From Moheibacter sp035515075 (GTDB lineage: Bacteria > Bacteroidota > Bacteroidia > Flavobacteriales > Weeksellaceae), in NCBI GenBank assembly GCA_035515075.1, contig DATJBZ010000022.1:1-64000 (forward strand): 64,000 nt of DNA, given 5' to 3'. The notes beneath the pieces were generated by a model. That model was given only the letters and a program-made list of their open reading frames with translations. It was not told the DNA's origin and did not search any database. Every line of letters starts with the position of its first letter. Position 1 is the first letter of the stretch. The position numbers and the translations under genes are program-made. Positions 1 through 9,473 of the stretch are shown piece after piece.

Positions 1-685
1 GAATTTCTCTTGGGCCAAAATCCAAGCCTTTACTTCCATTCGGATAAGCAAACGTAGTAACTTTTCTATGGAGTAATTTCCCTAAATCTTCCACCGATTG
101 CTGAATTTCATATCGGGAAACTTCATCATTTTCATTCGCCAAAATCGGATGGTTCATCGTATGTGCACCAATCTCAAAAACACCGGATTGTTCCAATTCC
201 AACAATTGATCCACTGTGATGTATTGTCCTTTTTTGGTCGGTTCGTTGTATTTCTTTTGGTACAATGCGATGATTTCCCAATTCTGCGCCAAAGTCAACG
301 TTTTCATGACCGATCGCGGATAGAGATTTTGCAATTTCTCATTGGGAATGTTTAAAACTTGGGCAATGCAAATCCGCAACTTTTCTTTGTCATAATCTCC
401 ACTTTCAAAATACCAAAAATTGGTTTGTTCTTGAATTATTTTAGGCGAAACAAAAATCGAAGCCGTTAGATTTCGGGCTTTCAAAGCTGGATAAATCAAT
501 GAGTAAGTCGAAATATGGCCATCGTCCACTGTCAAATGCACTTGATTTTTGGCTTTGGTTTTTCCTTGATAAAATCGTTCAATTTCAGCAAAAGGAACGA
601 TTTCATACAAATCTTGAATCACATCCAAGGTGTCTTCAAACCATTGTTTGTCGTAAATGTCGTGAAAATTGATAATTTTAGGCAT
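1..685 (-). CDS. Polysaccharide deacetylase family protein (NodB homology), C-terminus cut by window edge
   Basis: The reverse-strand frame opens at an ATG at 683-685 (MPKIINFHD...) and runs off the left edge after about 228 codons. NodB-type motifs are visible: the metal-binding TVDDGH around residues 52-57, the His-x3-His pair HTMNH around 175-179, and FAYPNGS around 212-218. Members of this family remove N- or O-acetyl groups from polysaccharides using a divalent metal. There is no signal peptide, so the protein as read looks cytoplasmic, which suggests an intermediate or lipid-linked substrate. It is the last gene seen in a minus-strand run with a GNAT protein and a glycosyltransferase, so a role in surface glycan synthesis is inferred. 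The substrate is unknown. Confidence 0.85.
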   Translation of the reverse strand, partial: MPKIINFHDIYDKQWFEDTLDVIQDLYEIVPFAEIERFYQGKTKAKNQVHLTVDDGHISTYSLIYPALKARNLTASIFVSPKIIQEQTNFWYFESGDYDKEKLRICIAQVLNIPNEKLQNLYPRSVMKTLTLAQNWEIIALYQKKYNEPTKKGQYITVDQLLELEQSGVFEIGAHTMNHPILANENDEVSRYEIQQSVEDLGKLLHRKVTTFAYPNGSKGLDFGPREI

Positions 686-714
686 AGTTGGATTTTTTTT
701 TAAATTTTCAACAA

Positions 715-1761
715 TTATTCTTCTCCGTAATTGAATCGTCCCAAATAATTGTGCATGTCCATGTCGCTGTCTGCAAAACTAATTGCAAAGTCATTTCCGT
801 TTTCTTCCCCAACTTCATGTGTGAAAGGATAAGTCGTCAAAACGACCTCATGTTTGTATCTTGTAAATTGATTCTCCATCAATTTTTCTTGACTTATTTT
901 CTGGGAAGAAGAAATTAAAATGCCAAACAAATTCAAATCTTTTCGAAGTTGTTCTGCACTTTCTAATATCGAATGGAATTGTTCAATTTTTGATTGATCA
1001 AACCGATAATCGACAATTTTCAACCAATTGACTCCTTTGTAAAAATGAACTTTCACTACAAAATAAGGTGGATTTCCTTCCAATTTCTCTTGGGATTGGT
1101 ACACAAAATAACGGCGCGGTTTGTAAAAAAAACGCCAGTCAAAATACGCACGGTTTCGGATGGTTTCGACCACATTTTGATTCCAGTTCAACTGAGGCAA
1201 ATTCAATTGCGCAGCAGTTTTCATTCGTTTGAATTGCTTCACTCGATCAGGAAAGTGATAAGTATGCACGGGTTGAGCTTTGACTTTCAAAAGGCGGTGC
1301 ACCACAAATTTCAATTGCATGACAGGTGAACTCCACTTTCGATAAAAATCGAGATAACCGATTTTTTTGGCGCCCATTTTTTGGTGAATGACCGCTGACT
1401 TTTCCGAAAATCCAACGGCAATATAATAATCCTTCTTTAAATAGTCATTCGCCAAATTCTTGCCAATTCCCTCTCCTCGATTTTCTTCCAACACAAAATA
1501 ATCCTGTCCCCAAAAAGCTGGAATTTCTTTCTCATTCAACGAAAGTGGCACGGGCATGGTCAACATTTGTGCGATATATTTTCCGTCTTTTTCTACACCA
1601 TAAATGAAATTTTTCTCAATCGGCGCAAATGGATTTTGCACAAAACGGTAGTTGTCATAAAAATGGTGTGGTTTTCGAATCGGAAAACACAAATCATTGA
1701 ATTCGCTTATCTTTTTAAGCGTATAATTTTTGTTTTCTGATAGTCGGAAGTAGTTGGGCAT
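715..1761 (-). CDS. GNAT-like acyltransferase, surface-polysaccharide context
   Basis: A 348-residue protein. The first 150 residues look like a GNAT acetyltransferase: the acetyl-CoA pyrophosphate loop appears as EENRGEGIGKNLA (about 92-104), followed by a YYIAVGFSEKSAVIHQKMGAKKIG stretch read in two halves, typical of strands and helices after the loop. The C-terminal half is not recognised. The gene starts 2 bases after the upstream glycosyltransferase ends and is followed closely by a polysaccharide deacetylase, so the three are probably cotranscribed. One reading is acetylation of an amino sugar; another is a FemAB-like or lipid acyltransferase role. The fold call is moderately sure, the substrate is not. 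Confidence 0.6.
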   Translation of the reverse strand: MPNYFRLSENKNYTLKKISEFNDLCFPIRKPHHFYDNYRFVQNPFAPIEKNFIYGVEKDGKYIAQMLTMPVPLSLNEKEIPAFWGQDYFVLEENRGEGIGKNLANDYLKKDYYIAVGFSEKSAVIHQKMGAKKIGYLDFYRKWSSPVMQLKFVVHRLLKVKAQPVHTYHFPDRVKQFKRMKTAAQLNLPQLNWNQNVVETIRNRAYFDWRFFYKPRRYFVYQSQEKLEGNPPYFVVKVHFYKGVNWLKIVDYRFDQSKIEQFHSILESAEQLRKDLNLFGILISSSQKISQEKLMENQFTRYKHEVVLTTYPFTHEVGEENGNDFAISFADSDMDMHNYLGRFNYGEE

Positions 1762-1763
1762 AA

Positions 1764-2573
1764 TTAGAATAGCTTTCTTTTTATTTTTTCAAATAAACTA
1801 TTTTCTCTCTCAAAAATCAATTTACTCAAATCTATGTTTTCTGATACTTTTGTTTTGCCAATTTTATCAATTTTTCTTCTTAGACAAGTATCATATAAAA
1901 CCTTGTTCCAGTTTTTCTTTACAGAATCCTTCTTTTTTATATTTTGAGAAACTCCTTTTTGATGTTGCCTATAATAGTATAAAGGCTCATCAATATAAGT
2001 GAACTCACCTATTTCATAAAGTTTCAAATACAAATCAAAATCCACAGAAGAAGTCAGTTCAGGATTGATCCCATTCGTCTTTAAATAAGCTTTCTTTTTA
2101 AATGTAAAAAAATGAGAGACTTCATTATTGATATTAAAAAATAGTTGATTATTATTTTTAATCTTTCGAGTTCTCGTATAAATACGTAAAGAATTCAAAT
2201 TCTCATCACACAACATAATTTGTGAATAAGTAGCTACTATTTTCTCATTTTTCACATGCTCATTGATACTTAATTCTAAAGCGCTTTCATATAAGGTATC
2301 ATCTGGATCCAAAAAACCAATTACTTCTCCTTTGGCTAATTCAATCAATTTGGCTTTCGTAAAACCTACACCTTGGTTGGTCTCATTTTTAAACAATTTG
2401 ATGTTTGAGTCTTTTAGAGCCAATGCTTGAAGTTGTTGAAAAGATCCATCAGTAGAGCAGTCATCTAATACAACTATTTCAAAATTTCTGTACGTTTGGT
2501 TTTGAATACTCTTGTAACAATCTTGAAAATATTCCCAATTGTTAAAATGCGCAATAAGTAGTGAAGAAAGCAT
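1764..2573 (-). CDS. Family 2 glycosyltransferase
   Basis: A 269-residue GT-A type glycosyltransferase. It starts with SSLLIAHFNNWEY, a common opening strand of family 2 enzymes. VVLDDCSTDGS (about 34-44) binds the nucleotide and GFLDPDDTL (about 87-95) carries the DxD metal site. It has no membrane segments, so it should act at the cytoplasmic face, moving a sugar from a nucleotide donor to a glycan or lipid carrier. It is first in a tight minus-strand run with the GNAT protein and the deacetylase. Donor and acceptor cannot be told from the sequence. Confidence 0.9.
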   Translation of the reverse strand: MLSSLLIAHFNNWEYFQDCYKSIQNQTYRNFEIVVLDDCSTDGSFQQLQALALKDSNIKLFKNETNQGVGFTKAKLIELAKGEVIGFLDPDDTLYESALELSINEHVKNEKIVATYSQIMLCDENLNSLRIYTRTRKIKNNNQLFFNINNEVSHFFTFKKKAYLKTNGINPELTSSVDFDLYLKLYEIGEFTYIDEPLYYYRQHQKGVSQNIKKKDSVKKNWNKVLYDTCLRRKIDKIGKTKVSENIDLSKLIFERENSLFEKIKRKLF

Positions 2574-2766
2574 ACAAAGTTTATTCTATATTAATTTAGG
2601 CCAAAAGAAAACTATTTTACATTAAAAACAATATTCTATCAATGTTCGTCGCAAATGTAGATATAATTTAACAATAGCATTTTTCGTTTTCGCAATTTAA
2701 ATTTCATTTTGGCTTAGGACTTTACGTTCCAGCATCTAATAATCTAAATCATATTATTTTTTCATT

Positions 2767-2774
2767 TAACTTTG
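2767..2774 (+). promoter_or_regulatory. Bacteroidota -7 element (TAACTTTG) upstream of the GtrB-like gene
   Basis: TAACTTTG matches the TAnnTTTG -7 consensus and lies 18 bases before the ATG at 2793. No TTG -33 element is seen at the usual distance. The 219-base gap between the divergent glycosyltransferase genes holds nothing else I recognise. Confidence 0.5.
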
Positions 2775-2792
2775 TTCGCTTAAAACCAACCC

Positions 2793-3734
2793 ATGAAAAT
2801 CAAATTGATCAGCTTTGTCGTTCCTGTATTCAATGAAGAAGAAGCGCTTCCCATTTTTATCCAAGCAATCGAAAAACTTTTTCAAAACCAAATTAAAAAT
2901 TATAGATATGAAATCGTTTTCGTCAATGACGGTAGCACTGATCAAACTCAACAGGTTTTAAATCTTGCTTTTGAAAACGACGATTCAATTGTCATCGTGG
3001 AATTTTCAAGAAATTTTGGCAAAGAAAATGCACTTTTTGCTGGATTGTCAGAAGCCAAAGGAGGAATCATCATTCCGATTGATGTAGATTTACAAGATCC
3101 TTTGGACATTCTCCCAAAAATGATTGAACAATACGAAAATGGTTTTGACGTGGTTTTGGCCAAAAGAACCAACAGAAAATCCGATTCTTTTTTGAAAAGA
3201 AAAACTGCTGAATTATTTTATCAGTTGTACAACAAAATCTCCAAAGTTCAACTCGAACCCAATGTAGGGGACTTTCGGTTGATGTCAAAAGAAGTTGTTG
3301 ACCATATCTTGACCATCAATGAAAGTCAACTTTTTATGAAAGGAATTTTCAGTTGGGTCGGCTATCAGCATGCCATTGTCGAATACACAAGAGAAAAGCG
3401 TTCGGCTGGAGAAACTAAATTCAATGGATATAAATTAATGAATTTGGCCATTGAAGGCATTACTTCTTTTTCCACTATTCCTATCAGGGTTTGGACTTAT
3501 ATCGGAAGTTTGGTGGCTTTGATTTCATTTTTAATCGGTTCAAAAGTAATCATTGAAAAAATATTTTTCGGTATCGAAGTCAGCGGCTATGCTTCTCTAT
3601 TTGTTGCCATTATGTTCTTAAGTGGCGTACAACTTATCGGTATTGGCGTTTTAGGTGAGTACATTGGCAGAATTTATATGGAAACCAAAAAAAGACCGAA
3701 ATACATCATCAAAAAAAGAAAAAGACATGAATAA
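2793..3734 (+). CDS. Polyprenyl-phosphate glycosyltransferase (GtrB/DPM1-like)
   Basis: A 313-residue protein. The N-terminal GT-A domain has FVVPVFNEEE, FVNDGSTD (about 43-50) and the metal-binding DVDLQDP (about 97-103). Two hydrophobic segments follow at about 232-255 and 265-290, then a basic tail. This is the layout of GtrB, ArnC and dolichol-phosphate mannose synthase relatives, which load a hexose from a nucleotide sugar onto undecaprenyl phosphate at the inner membrane. The next gene overlaps by 8 bases and encodes a polytopic membrane protein that could use the lipid-linked sugar. The sugar is not predictable. Confidence 0.88.
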   Translation: MKIKLISFVVPVFNEEEALPIFIQAIEKLFQNQIKNYRYEIVFVNDGSTDQTQQVLNLAFENDDSIVIVEFSRNFGKENALFAGLSEAKGGIIIPIDVDLQDPLDILPKMIEQYENGFDVVLAKRTNRKSDSFLKRKTAELFYQLYNKISKVQLEPNVGDFRLMSKEVVDHILTINESQLFMKGIFSWVGYQHAIVEYTREKRSAGETKFNGYKLMNLAIEGITSFSTIPIRVWTYIGSLVALISFLIGSKVIIEKIFFGIEVSGYASLFVAIMFLSGVQLIGIGVLGEYIGRIYMETKKRPKYIIKKRKRHE

Positions 3735-5073
3735 ATCCTCTACTCAACACCTTTTAATTCTCATCAATTGTTTGGCTATTTTACCCTTGCTTTTTTTGGC
3801 GTATTTCAATTATCCAACAGCCGATGATTTCTCCTATGCTGTCAATCCTAACAATTTAAACTTCATCGAACACAACATCGATCGTTATTTGAATTGGACT
3901 TCCCGTTATTTTGCAACGTCTGTATTAATCAGTTCGCCTATCGCTCATGGAATTATCACTTATTTTTGGGTGTATCCTATTTTATTCGTGGTTTTGTTTC
4001 ATTTTTCAATGCGGTACTTATTGAATGCTTTGAAAATAAAGACCGTTTATTCCAATCACTTACTGAGTGCAAGTTTACTTTCAATCTACATTATGGTCGT
4101 GCCCTCGTTGACTGAAAACTTTTTTTGGTTGGCAGGAAGTGTGACTTACTTTTTGCCATCAATTGCATTTCTTTGTTTAATAGCAACTTCTATCAATATC
4201 TTTCATCAAAAGAAAACATCAGACATCGTCTTATTGTTCTTTTCTTTATTCGTCATTGGTGGTTGTGTCGAGATTTTGGTAGGCTTTGCGGGAATCTTTT
4301 TGTTGGGCATCAATTGTTTTTATTATTTAAAAAACAAAAAAATATCAATACACTTATTGCTCGCCTTAGCTTTTATCGGTTTGCTGATGCTTTTGATTGT
4401 CTTCTCACCAGGAAATCAAAAAAGAGAAGGTATAACACAGACGGATATGAACTTATTAAACGTTGTGTTTTTTAGCATTAAAAAAATTGTTACCATCGGC
4501 ATTCGTTATCTTTTAATACCTTTTGTCTTATTTATAGCCATTCATCCTGTATTGAAAATCAAATCCCTTTTGCCTCAAAAAGTCAACCTTATTTATTTAA
4601 TTATAGGAATTGGATTTCTAATTTTCTCAGGCAGTTTTATTACTATTTACAGTTTGAGAATCTTACCACCGCCAAGAGTAGAAAATGTCTTGGTTTTTTC
4701 CGCCTTAATTCTCGTTTTTTTAGTGGCCAATCAAACTTTTCATCGGTTCAAAATTTCTAATTCAGTACTGATTGCTTTGGTAATTGCTACATTTTTAATT
4801 CAATTTCTTTTACCGCTCAGCGTATTCCATGAAAAAAGCAATTTACCTTTGATCTATGCTGATATTTTTAGTGGCAAAGTATTTCAATACGAACAAGAAA
4901 TGAAGGAAAGGGAAGTGCTTTTGTTAAATTGCATCAAACAATGTGAGGTCCCTGCCATTCAACACAAACCGATGTCGATCTTTTTCAAAGATTTCAGTGA
5001 AGACCCCAACCATTTCATCAACAAAAGCCAAGCGCAATTTTATGATTTGGAGTTCATCAAATTGAAAGAATAA
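3727..5073 (+). CDS. Polytopic membrane protein, GT-C/DUF6056-like
   Basis: I start it at the ATG at 3727, inside the last codons of the upstream gene (8-base overlap); the longer in-frame start at 3655 would lie deep inside that gene. The 448-residue product has about ten hydrophobic segments. An acidic pair directly after the first segment (PTADDFSYAV, about 31-40) resembles the first extracytoplasmic loop of GT-C glycosyltransferases and of DUF6056 proteins. Coupled to a GtrB-like enzyme, it plausibly transfers the polyprenyl-linked sugar to a periplasmic glycan or protein. The family assignment is from memory of motif and topology and is only moderate. Confidence 0.6.
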   Translation: MNKSSTQHLLILINCLAILPLLFLAYFNYPTADDFSYAVNPNNLNFIEHNIDRYLNWTSRYFATSVLISSPIAHGIITYFWVYPILFVVLFHFSMRYLLNALKIKTVYSNHLLSASLLSIYIMVVPSLTENFFWLAGSVTYFLPSIAFLCLIATSINIFHQKKTSDIVLLFFSLFVIGGCVEILVGFAGIFLLGINCFYYLKNKKISIHLLLALAFIGLLMLLIVFSPGNQKREGITQTDMNLLNVVFFSIKKIVTIGIRYLLIPFVLFIAIHPVLKIKSLLPQKVNLIYLIIGIGFLIFSGSFITIYSLRILPPPRVENVLVFSALILVFLVANQTFHRFKISNSVLIALVIATFLIQFLLPLSVFHEKSNLPLIYADIFSGKVFQYEQEMKEREVLLLNCIKQCEVPAIQHKPMSIFFKDFSEDPNHFINKSQAQFYDLEFIKLKE

Positions 5074-5196
5074 AGCGCAGTTTATTTTATGTCTAAATCA
5101 GAGATAGCAAACAAGGTCCCTCGATTTTAATTTTACCTTACAAATGTTGCCAGCGATAAAATATTTGATATTTTTACCCTTTGTAATATTTGATCA

Positions 5197-5511
5197 ATGA
5201 TGGAAACCAAGAAAGCGCAAAAGCCTTATCCTTTCCTTGAAAAATTGGAAGAACAAATCGAACAAGGCAAAAGACCGGATGCACCGAACAACAAAATCAA
5301 ACGATTTTTTCAGCGGGGCACGTCCCAAATTGCAAAAAAGATGGGCGAAGAATCCGTGGAAATGGTGATTGCTTCTGAACAATCCAGCGATGAGAATTTC
5401 TTAGAAGAAGCAGCCGATGTGTTTTTCTATTATTTGATGGCCATCCATGCCCGTGGTTTCAAATTGAGAGATGTTTTGAAAATCTTGAAAAAAAGACACC
5501 ACAAAAAATAG
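5197..5511 (+). CDS. hisE: Phosphoribosyl-ATP pyrophosphohydrolase (HisE-like)
   Basis: A 104-residue all-helical protein. KKMGEESVEMVIAS and FLEEAADVFFYYLMAI match the GEExxE and EAAD metal-binding motifs of HisE in the MazG-like superfamily. HisE hydrolyses phosphoribosyl-ATP to phosphoribosyl-AMP plus pyrophosphate, the second step of histidine synthesis. In many Bacteroidota this activity is fused to HisI; here it stands alone with no other his gene in view. The start could be the first or second of two adjacent ATGs (5197 or 5200). A MazG-type nucleotide pyrophosphatase is the main alternative. Confidence 0.75.
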   Translation: MMETKKAQKPYPFLEKLEEQIEQGKRPDAPNNKIKRFFQRGTSQIAKKMGEESVEMVIASEQSSDENFLEEAADVFFYYLMAIHARGFKLRDVLKILKKRHHKK

Positions 5512-5519
5512 GTCTCATT

Positions 5520-6098
5520 TTACCCCTTGAACTTTCCTGGATATTTCTTCAATATCCTTTGATACAAGGCGTAATTCAACCGCGCCAAGACCAATCCTAA
5601 GATGCCTCCACAAAAGACGTCCAAAGGAAAATGAACGCCCAAATACACCCGACTGTAAGCGATGAAAGCTGCCCAAATCAACAAAGCGCCTAACATCCAT
5701 TTGAAATAAGACCTTAAAATCAATCCTAAAAACAAAGCCAATCCAAAGTGATTGGATGCGTGTGCAGAAGTAAAACCGAATCTTCCTCTTCCAACGCAAT
5801 CTACTCGTCGCATGATGTCATCAAATTCGGGTGTATGACAAGGGCGATAACGTTGAAATCCTGATTTGAATAAGTTGGTAATTTGGTCCGTAAAAAGCAC
5901 CATCAACAAACTCAATACCAAAATCAATGCGGTTTTTCGCCAACCCAACTTCATATAAAGCAACAACAAAAGTGCAATGTACAATGGAATCCAAGTCGTG
6001 CGTTCAGATAAAACAATCCAAAAAACATCCCACTGAGTTTGTCCCAAGTTGTTCAAATACAAGAAAAGTTCTTTGTCCAATTGAATGATTTGCTCCAC
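5520..6098 (-). CDS. PAP2-family membrane phosphatase
   Basis: A 192-residue protein with about five membrane segments. It carries the three PAP2 signature motifs: K78-x6-R85-P, a variant second motif TSAH (S111, H113) in place of the usual PSGH, and S149-R150-x5-H156-x3-D160. Such enzymes dephosphorylate lipid phosphates at the periplasmic face, for example undecaprenyl pyrophosphate or lipid A precursors. It starts 2 bases after tatA ends, so the two are probably cotranscribed. Which lipid is used is not visible. Confidence 0.88.
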   Translation of the reverse strand: MEQIIQLDKELFLYLNNLGQTQWDVFWIVLSERTTWIPLYIALLLLLYMKLGWRKTALILVLSLLMVLFTDQITNLFKSGFQRYRPCHTPEFDDIMRRVDCVGRGRFGFTSAHASNHFGLALFLGLILRSYFKWMLGALLIWAAFIAYSRVYLGVHFPLDVFCGGILGLVLARLNYALYQRILKKYPGKFKG

Positions 6099-6100
6099 GC

Positions 6101-6454
6101 TTAATTTCTCTTGATCGGTCCTACAATATCGTCTAAATGCTCTTTGATGGTCTCGGTTGGGTTAGGAATCGAATCAATCTCTTCATTCAAAGCATCCTGA
6201 ATGTCTTGGATCGGATTGATGTCTTTCATCGGTTCATTGATCTTTTGTTGAATTTCTTCTTGAATTTCCTCAATGGGTTGCATCAATTCTTGCTTGATGT
6301 CATCGGTCGCTTTTTTCATGGCACGTATGCCTTCTCCCAATCCTCTGGCAATTTCTGGAATTTTCTTGGGTCCAAAAATCAACACAGAAATCAACAAAAT
6401 CACCGTAAGTTCTTCAAAACTAATGAAAGCCGGTAATAAGACTGCTACATTCAT
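6101..6454 (-). CDS. tatA: Sec-independent translocase subunit TatA/TatE family
   Basis: A 117-residue protein. A short periplasmic start leads into one membrane helix (about 13-30), then the hinge FGPKKIPEIARGLGEGIR and an amphipathic helix, the diagnostic TatA/TatB arrangement. The remaining 65 residues are acidic and coiled-coil-like with repeated EEIQ/EPMKDI patterns. The protein forms part of the inner-membrane pore that exports folded proteins. No tatC is in view. It lies downstream of secDF but a strong terminator separates them; it overlaps in transcription with the PAP2 gene instead. Confidence 0.9.
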   Translation of the reverse strand: MNVAVLLPAFISFEELTVILLISVLIFGPKKIPEIARGLGEGIRAMKKATDDIKQELMQPIEEIQEEIQQKINEPMKDINPIQDIQDALNEEIDSIPNPTETIKEHLDDIVGPIKRN

Positions 6455-6459
6455 AACGA

Positions 6460-6467
6460 CAAATATA
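6460..6467 (-). promoter_or_regulatory. tatA: -7 element TATATTTG only 5 bases before the tatA ATG
   Basis: On the minus strand TATATTTG ends 5 bases before the start codon. If used, transcription would begin at or next to the ATG, giving a leaderless or nearly leaderless mRNA. A TTG lies 12 bases upstream, shorter than the usual 19-21 base spacer, so the call is tentative. Confidence 0.4.
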
Positions 6468-6480
6468 ATTACTTATAAAC

Positions 6481-6511
6481 AAAAACTCCGAAATTATCTT
6501 TCGGAGTTTTT
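6481..6511 (-). terminator. Strong intrinsic terminator after secDF
   Basis: AAAAACTCCGAAA and TTTCGGAGTTTTT form a perfect 13-base stem around a 5-base loop. The U-run on the minus strand fits termination of secDF, which ends at 6535. Confidence 0.9.
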
Positions 6512-6534
6512 AATATTTCTATTTTGACTAAATT

Positions 6535-9441
6535 TTAGTCTTTTCTCCCCAATCGTTCCATTTTCTTTTTGCTCAAGTCATACATGATTTGAGAAGAGAT
6601 GAAAATAGACGAATAAGTTCCTACTAAAATTCCCACCATCATGGCAAACATGAATCCTTTGATCGTTTCACCACCAAATAAGAAGATGATCAATACCACC
6701 AAGAACATGCTCAATGAGGTGTTCATCGTTCTGGTCAACGTACTGTTGGTCGATTCGTTGATCAATCGATCAAATGCCATCGTTGGGTACAAGCCCATGT
6801 ATTCACGGATACGGTCAAAGATAATCACGGTATCGTTGATCGAATATCCAATCACCGTCAACATCGCTGCTATGAATGCTTGATCGACTTCCAAGTTGAA
6901 TGGAACAAAACCATGCAAAGCGGCAAACAATCCCAAAATGATCAACACGTCGTGCACCGCACCCACTACCAATCCAACCCCAAATTCCCATTTGTATTGG
7001 ATCAAAATGTACAAGCCCACGACAAACAACGCACAGATCACAGCAATCACAGACGAACGCGTCGTATCACTTGCAATCGTTGGCCCTACTTTTTCAATGG
7101 CCATCAAACCAATGTCTGTATTGTCGCTTTCAAAATTGCTCAAAGACATTTCTTTGGTATAAAATCCTTTCACACCTTCGTATACTTTTTTCTTGATTTC
7201 ATCATCTACTTCTGTGCTTTCGATGGTAGATTTCAATTTGGTCGTAATTTTCACTTGGTTGGATGGACCAAAGATTTTTACCGTCGGTGAAACCGAGTTG
7301 CCATCTTCATCGATCAAAGTTTTTTCCAATGCTTGACGCACATCACTTGCGCTGATTGACTGATCAAAACGCACCGTATATGTTCTCCCTCCTTGGAAAT
7401 CAACCCCCAAATCAAATCCTCTTACTACAACCAAAACGATACAAACCACAGAAACAACTGCTGAGATACCATAGAACATTTTTCTTTTGGACATGAAGTC
7501 AAACGAAATCCCTTGGAACCAGTTTTTGGTCAAATTGGTATAGAAACTCACTTCTTTTTTCTTCTCAAATCTTCTATCGATAAAATATTTGGTCAAGAAA
7601 ATAGACGTAAACAATGAACAGCTCAAACCAATCAACAAGGTGATCGCAAATCCTTGCACTGGTCCTTTACCGATGAACAACAAAATTGCGGCCGTCAACA
7701 TCGTCGTTACGTTGGAATCCACAATGGCAGAAACCGCTCCTTTCCATGTATAAGCAACTCGAACCGCTTCTTTCAACGATTTCCCACGGTTGAACATTTC
7801 GTCTTTGACCCTTTCGTTGATTAGAATGTTCGCATCAATTGCCATTCCCAAAGTCAAAATGATCCCCGCAATACCAGGCAATGATAAAGTTGCACCAAAA
7901 AGCCCAACCATCAAGCCCAATAAAAACAAGATGTTTACAGTCAAAGCAATGTCTGCAAAAACTCCTGCACGGCTATAGTAGAATACCATCCATGCCAAAA
8001 TCAATACGAAAACAACGATGAATGAGATCAATGAACTGTCAATGGCTTCTTGCCCCAATGAAGGACCTACTTCTTCCAATTGAACAATCTTTGAAGAAGC
8101 TGGTAAGCTACCCGCTTGCAAGATATTCGCCAAATCCTGCGCTTCACTCAAGGTAAAGTTTCCAGAAATTTGAGAACTACCTCCTGCGATTTTCTCGTTG
8201 ATGTTCGGTGCAGAATACACCATGTTGTCCAAAACGATCGCAATCGAATTGCCCACGTTTTCTTCGGTGATTTTCGCCCATTTCTGTGCTCCTTCCGTAT
8301 TCATTCGCATGCTCACCACCGGTTCATTGGTGATGGAACCTGCGTTTCTTTCTCCTGAAGCTTTGTCTACAACATCACCAGGAAGCAAAGGCTCACCATT
8401 TTGGGTGCCGCTCAAAGCATACAAAGAAAGATACTTTCCGTTCACATTGGCATCACGGCTTTCAACAGGTTTGTTCGCCCATGCATATTTAAAGTTGCGA
8501 ATGCCTGTAGGCAAGCTCGCTTTCAATTCTTTTGAATTCAACATTTGGTTGATCACCGCAGTATCTTTGGTCATCACAGAAAACAAAGAGTTTCCTTCCA
8601 TCGGTTGTTGGATCAAACTGGTAATGTTTTCCAAATCGGTGGCAACCCCCAAACTTTGTGGATTGACCGTAGTGAAATAACTGATGACCTGAGGATTGTT
8701 TGATTCCACTTTCCAGAATTCCAACTTAGCAGTACTTTGCAATAGGTTTTTGATTCGGTCTTTGTTTTTCTCACCTGGCATTTCAACCAAAATACGGCCA
8801 TCTGCCTCACCACCTAAACGTTGGATCACTGGTTCAACAACGCCAAAGCGGTTGATACGGGAAGAAATCACTTGAAAAGCAGTCCCAATTTTGGCATCAA
8901 TGTCGTCTTTGATCAATTGTTTGACTTGGCTGTCGCTGGCATCAAATTCAATAAATGAAGCATTTTGACGGTTTCCAAAGATGTCTGCAGAAGAATATTT
9001 CAAGTTGCTTTGTCCTTTTTCTTGGCGCAATTTTTCAAATTCTTCAAAAAACAAATCTACATAGGCTCTGTTTCCTTGGGTTCTTTGGGTAATGTCTGCA
9101 GCATCCAAAGCTTCTACAAAAATTGGATTTTTGCTGTGGCCCGCTAAATTTTCAAGTAAATCACGTACTTGAACTTGAAGCGTTACACTAATTCCGCCTT
9201 TCAAATCCAGTCCTAACTTGATTTCTTTATTTTTCGCATCACGGTAATTGTACTTGATGATTCCCAAGTTCAACGTATCATTCGCCAAACTATCTAAAAC
9301 CAACTGCTCATGTTGCTCATCTTTAGCGATATTGCGTGCTTCACTTTCCACTTTGTTGGTGTACCAAGTATAACTCAATTGTCTCACGGATAGAATCCCC
9401 AAGATAATTGCAATACCTGCTATAAGCCATTTTCCTCTCAT
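6535..9441 (-). CDS. secDF: Protein translocase subunit SecDF (fused)
   Basis: A 968-residue fusion of SecD and SecF, the usual form in Bacteroidota. After an N-terminal membrane helix the SecD signature LGLDLKGGISVTLQV appears, then a long periplasmic domain, the SecD six-helix block (about 470-640, with GMAIDANILINERVKDE), then SecF beginning at FDLGVDFQGGRTYTVRF and a second six-helix block with GYSINDTVIIFDRIRE. The protein uses the proton gradient to pull secreted polypeptides across the inner membrane after SecA-driven insertion. It has its own promoter and terminator and looks monocistronic. Confidence 0.98.
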   Translation of the reverse strand: MRGKWLIAGIAIILGILSVRQLSYTWYTNKVESEARNIAKDEQHEQLVLDSLANDTLNLGIIKYNYRDAKNKEIKLGLDLKGGISVTLQVQVRDLLENLAGHSKNPIFVEALDAADITQRTQGNRAYVDLFFEEFEKLRQEKGQSNLKYSSADIFGNRQNASFIEFDASDSQVKQLIKDDIDAKIGTAFQVISSRINRFGVVEPVIQRLGGEADGRILVEMPGEKNKDRIKNLLQSTAKLEFWKVESNNPQVISYFTTVNPQSLGVATDLENITSLIQQPMEGNSLFSVMTKDTAVINQMLNSKELKASLPTGIRNFKYAWANKPVESRDANVNGKYLSLYALSGTQNGEPLLPGDVVDKASGERNAGSITNEPVVSMRMNTEGAQKWAKITEENVGNSIAIVLDNMVYSAPNINEKIAGGSSQISGNFTLSEAQDLANILQAGSLPASSKIVQLEEVGPSLGQEAIDSSLISFIVVFVLILAWMVFYYSRAGVFADIALTVNILFLLGLMVGLFGATLSLPGIAGIILTLGMAIDANILINERVKDEMFNRGKSLKEAVRVAYTWKGAVSAIVDSNVTTMLTAAILLFIGKGPVQGFAITLLIGLSCSLFTSIFLTKYFIDRRFEKKKEVSFYTNLTKNWFQGISFDFMSKRKMFYGISAVVSVVCIVLVVVRGFDLGVDFQGGRTYTVRFDQSISASDVRQALEKTLIDEDGNSVSPTVKIFGPSNQVKITTKLKSTIESTEVDDEIKKKVYEGVKGFYTKEMSLSNFESDNTDIGLMAIEKVGPTIASDTTRSSVIAVICALFVVGLYILIQYKWEFGVGLVVGAVHDVLIILGLFAALHGFVPFNLEVDQAFIAAMLTVIGYSINDTVIIFDRIREYMGLYPTMAFDRLINESTNSTLTRTMNTSLSMFLVVLIIFLFGGETIKGFMFAMMVGILVGTYSSIFISSQIMYDLSKKKMERLGRKD

Positions 9442-9473
9442 AATCGGTGTCTTATTAAGAATTTTTTAACGCG

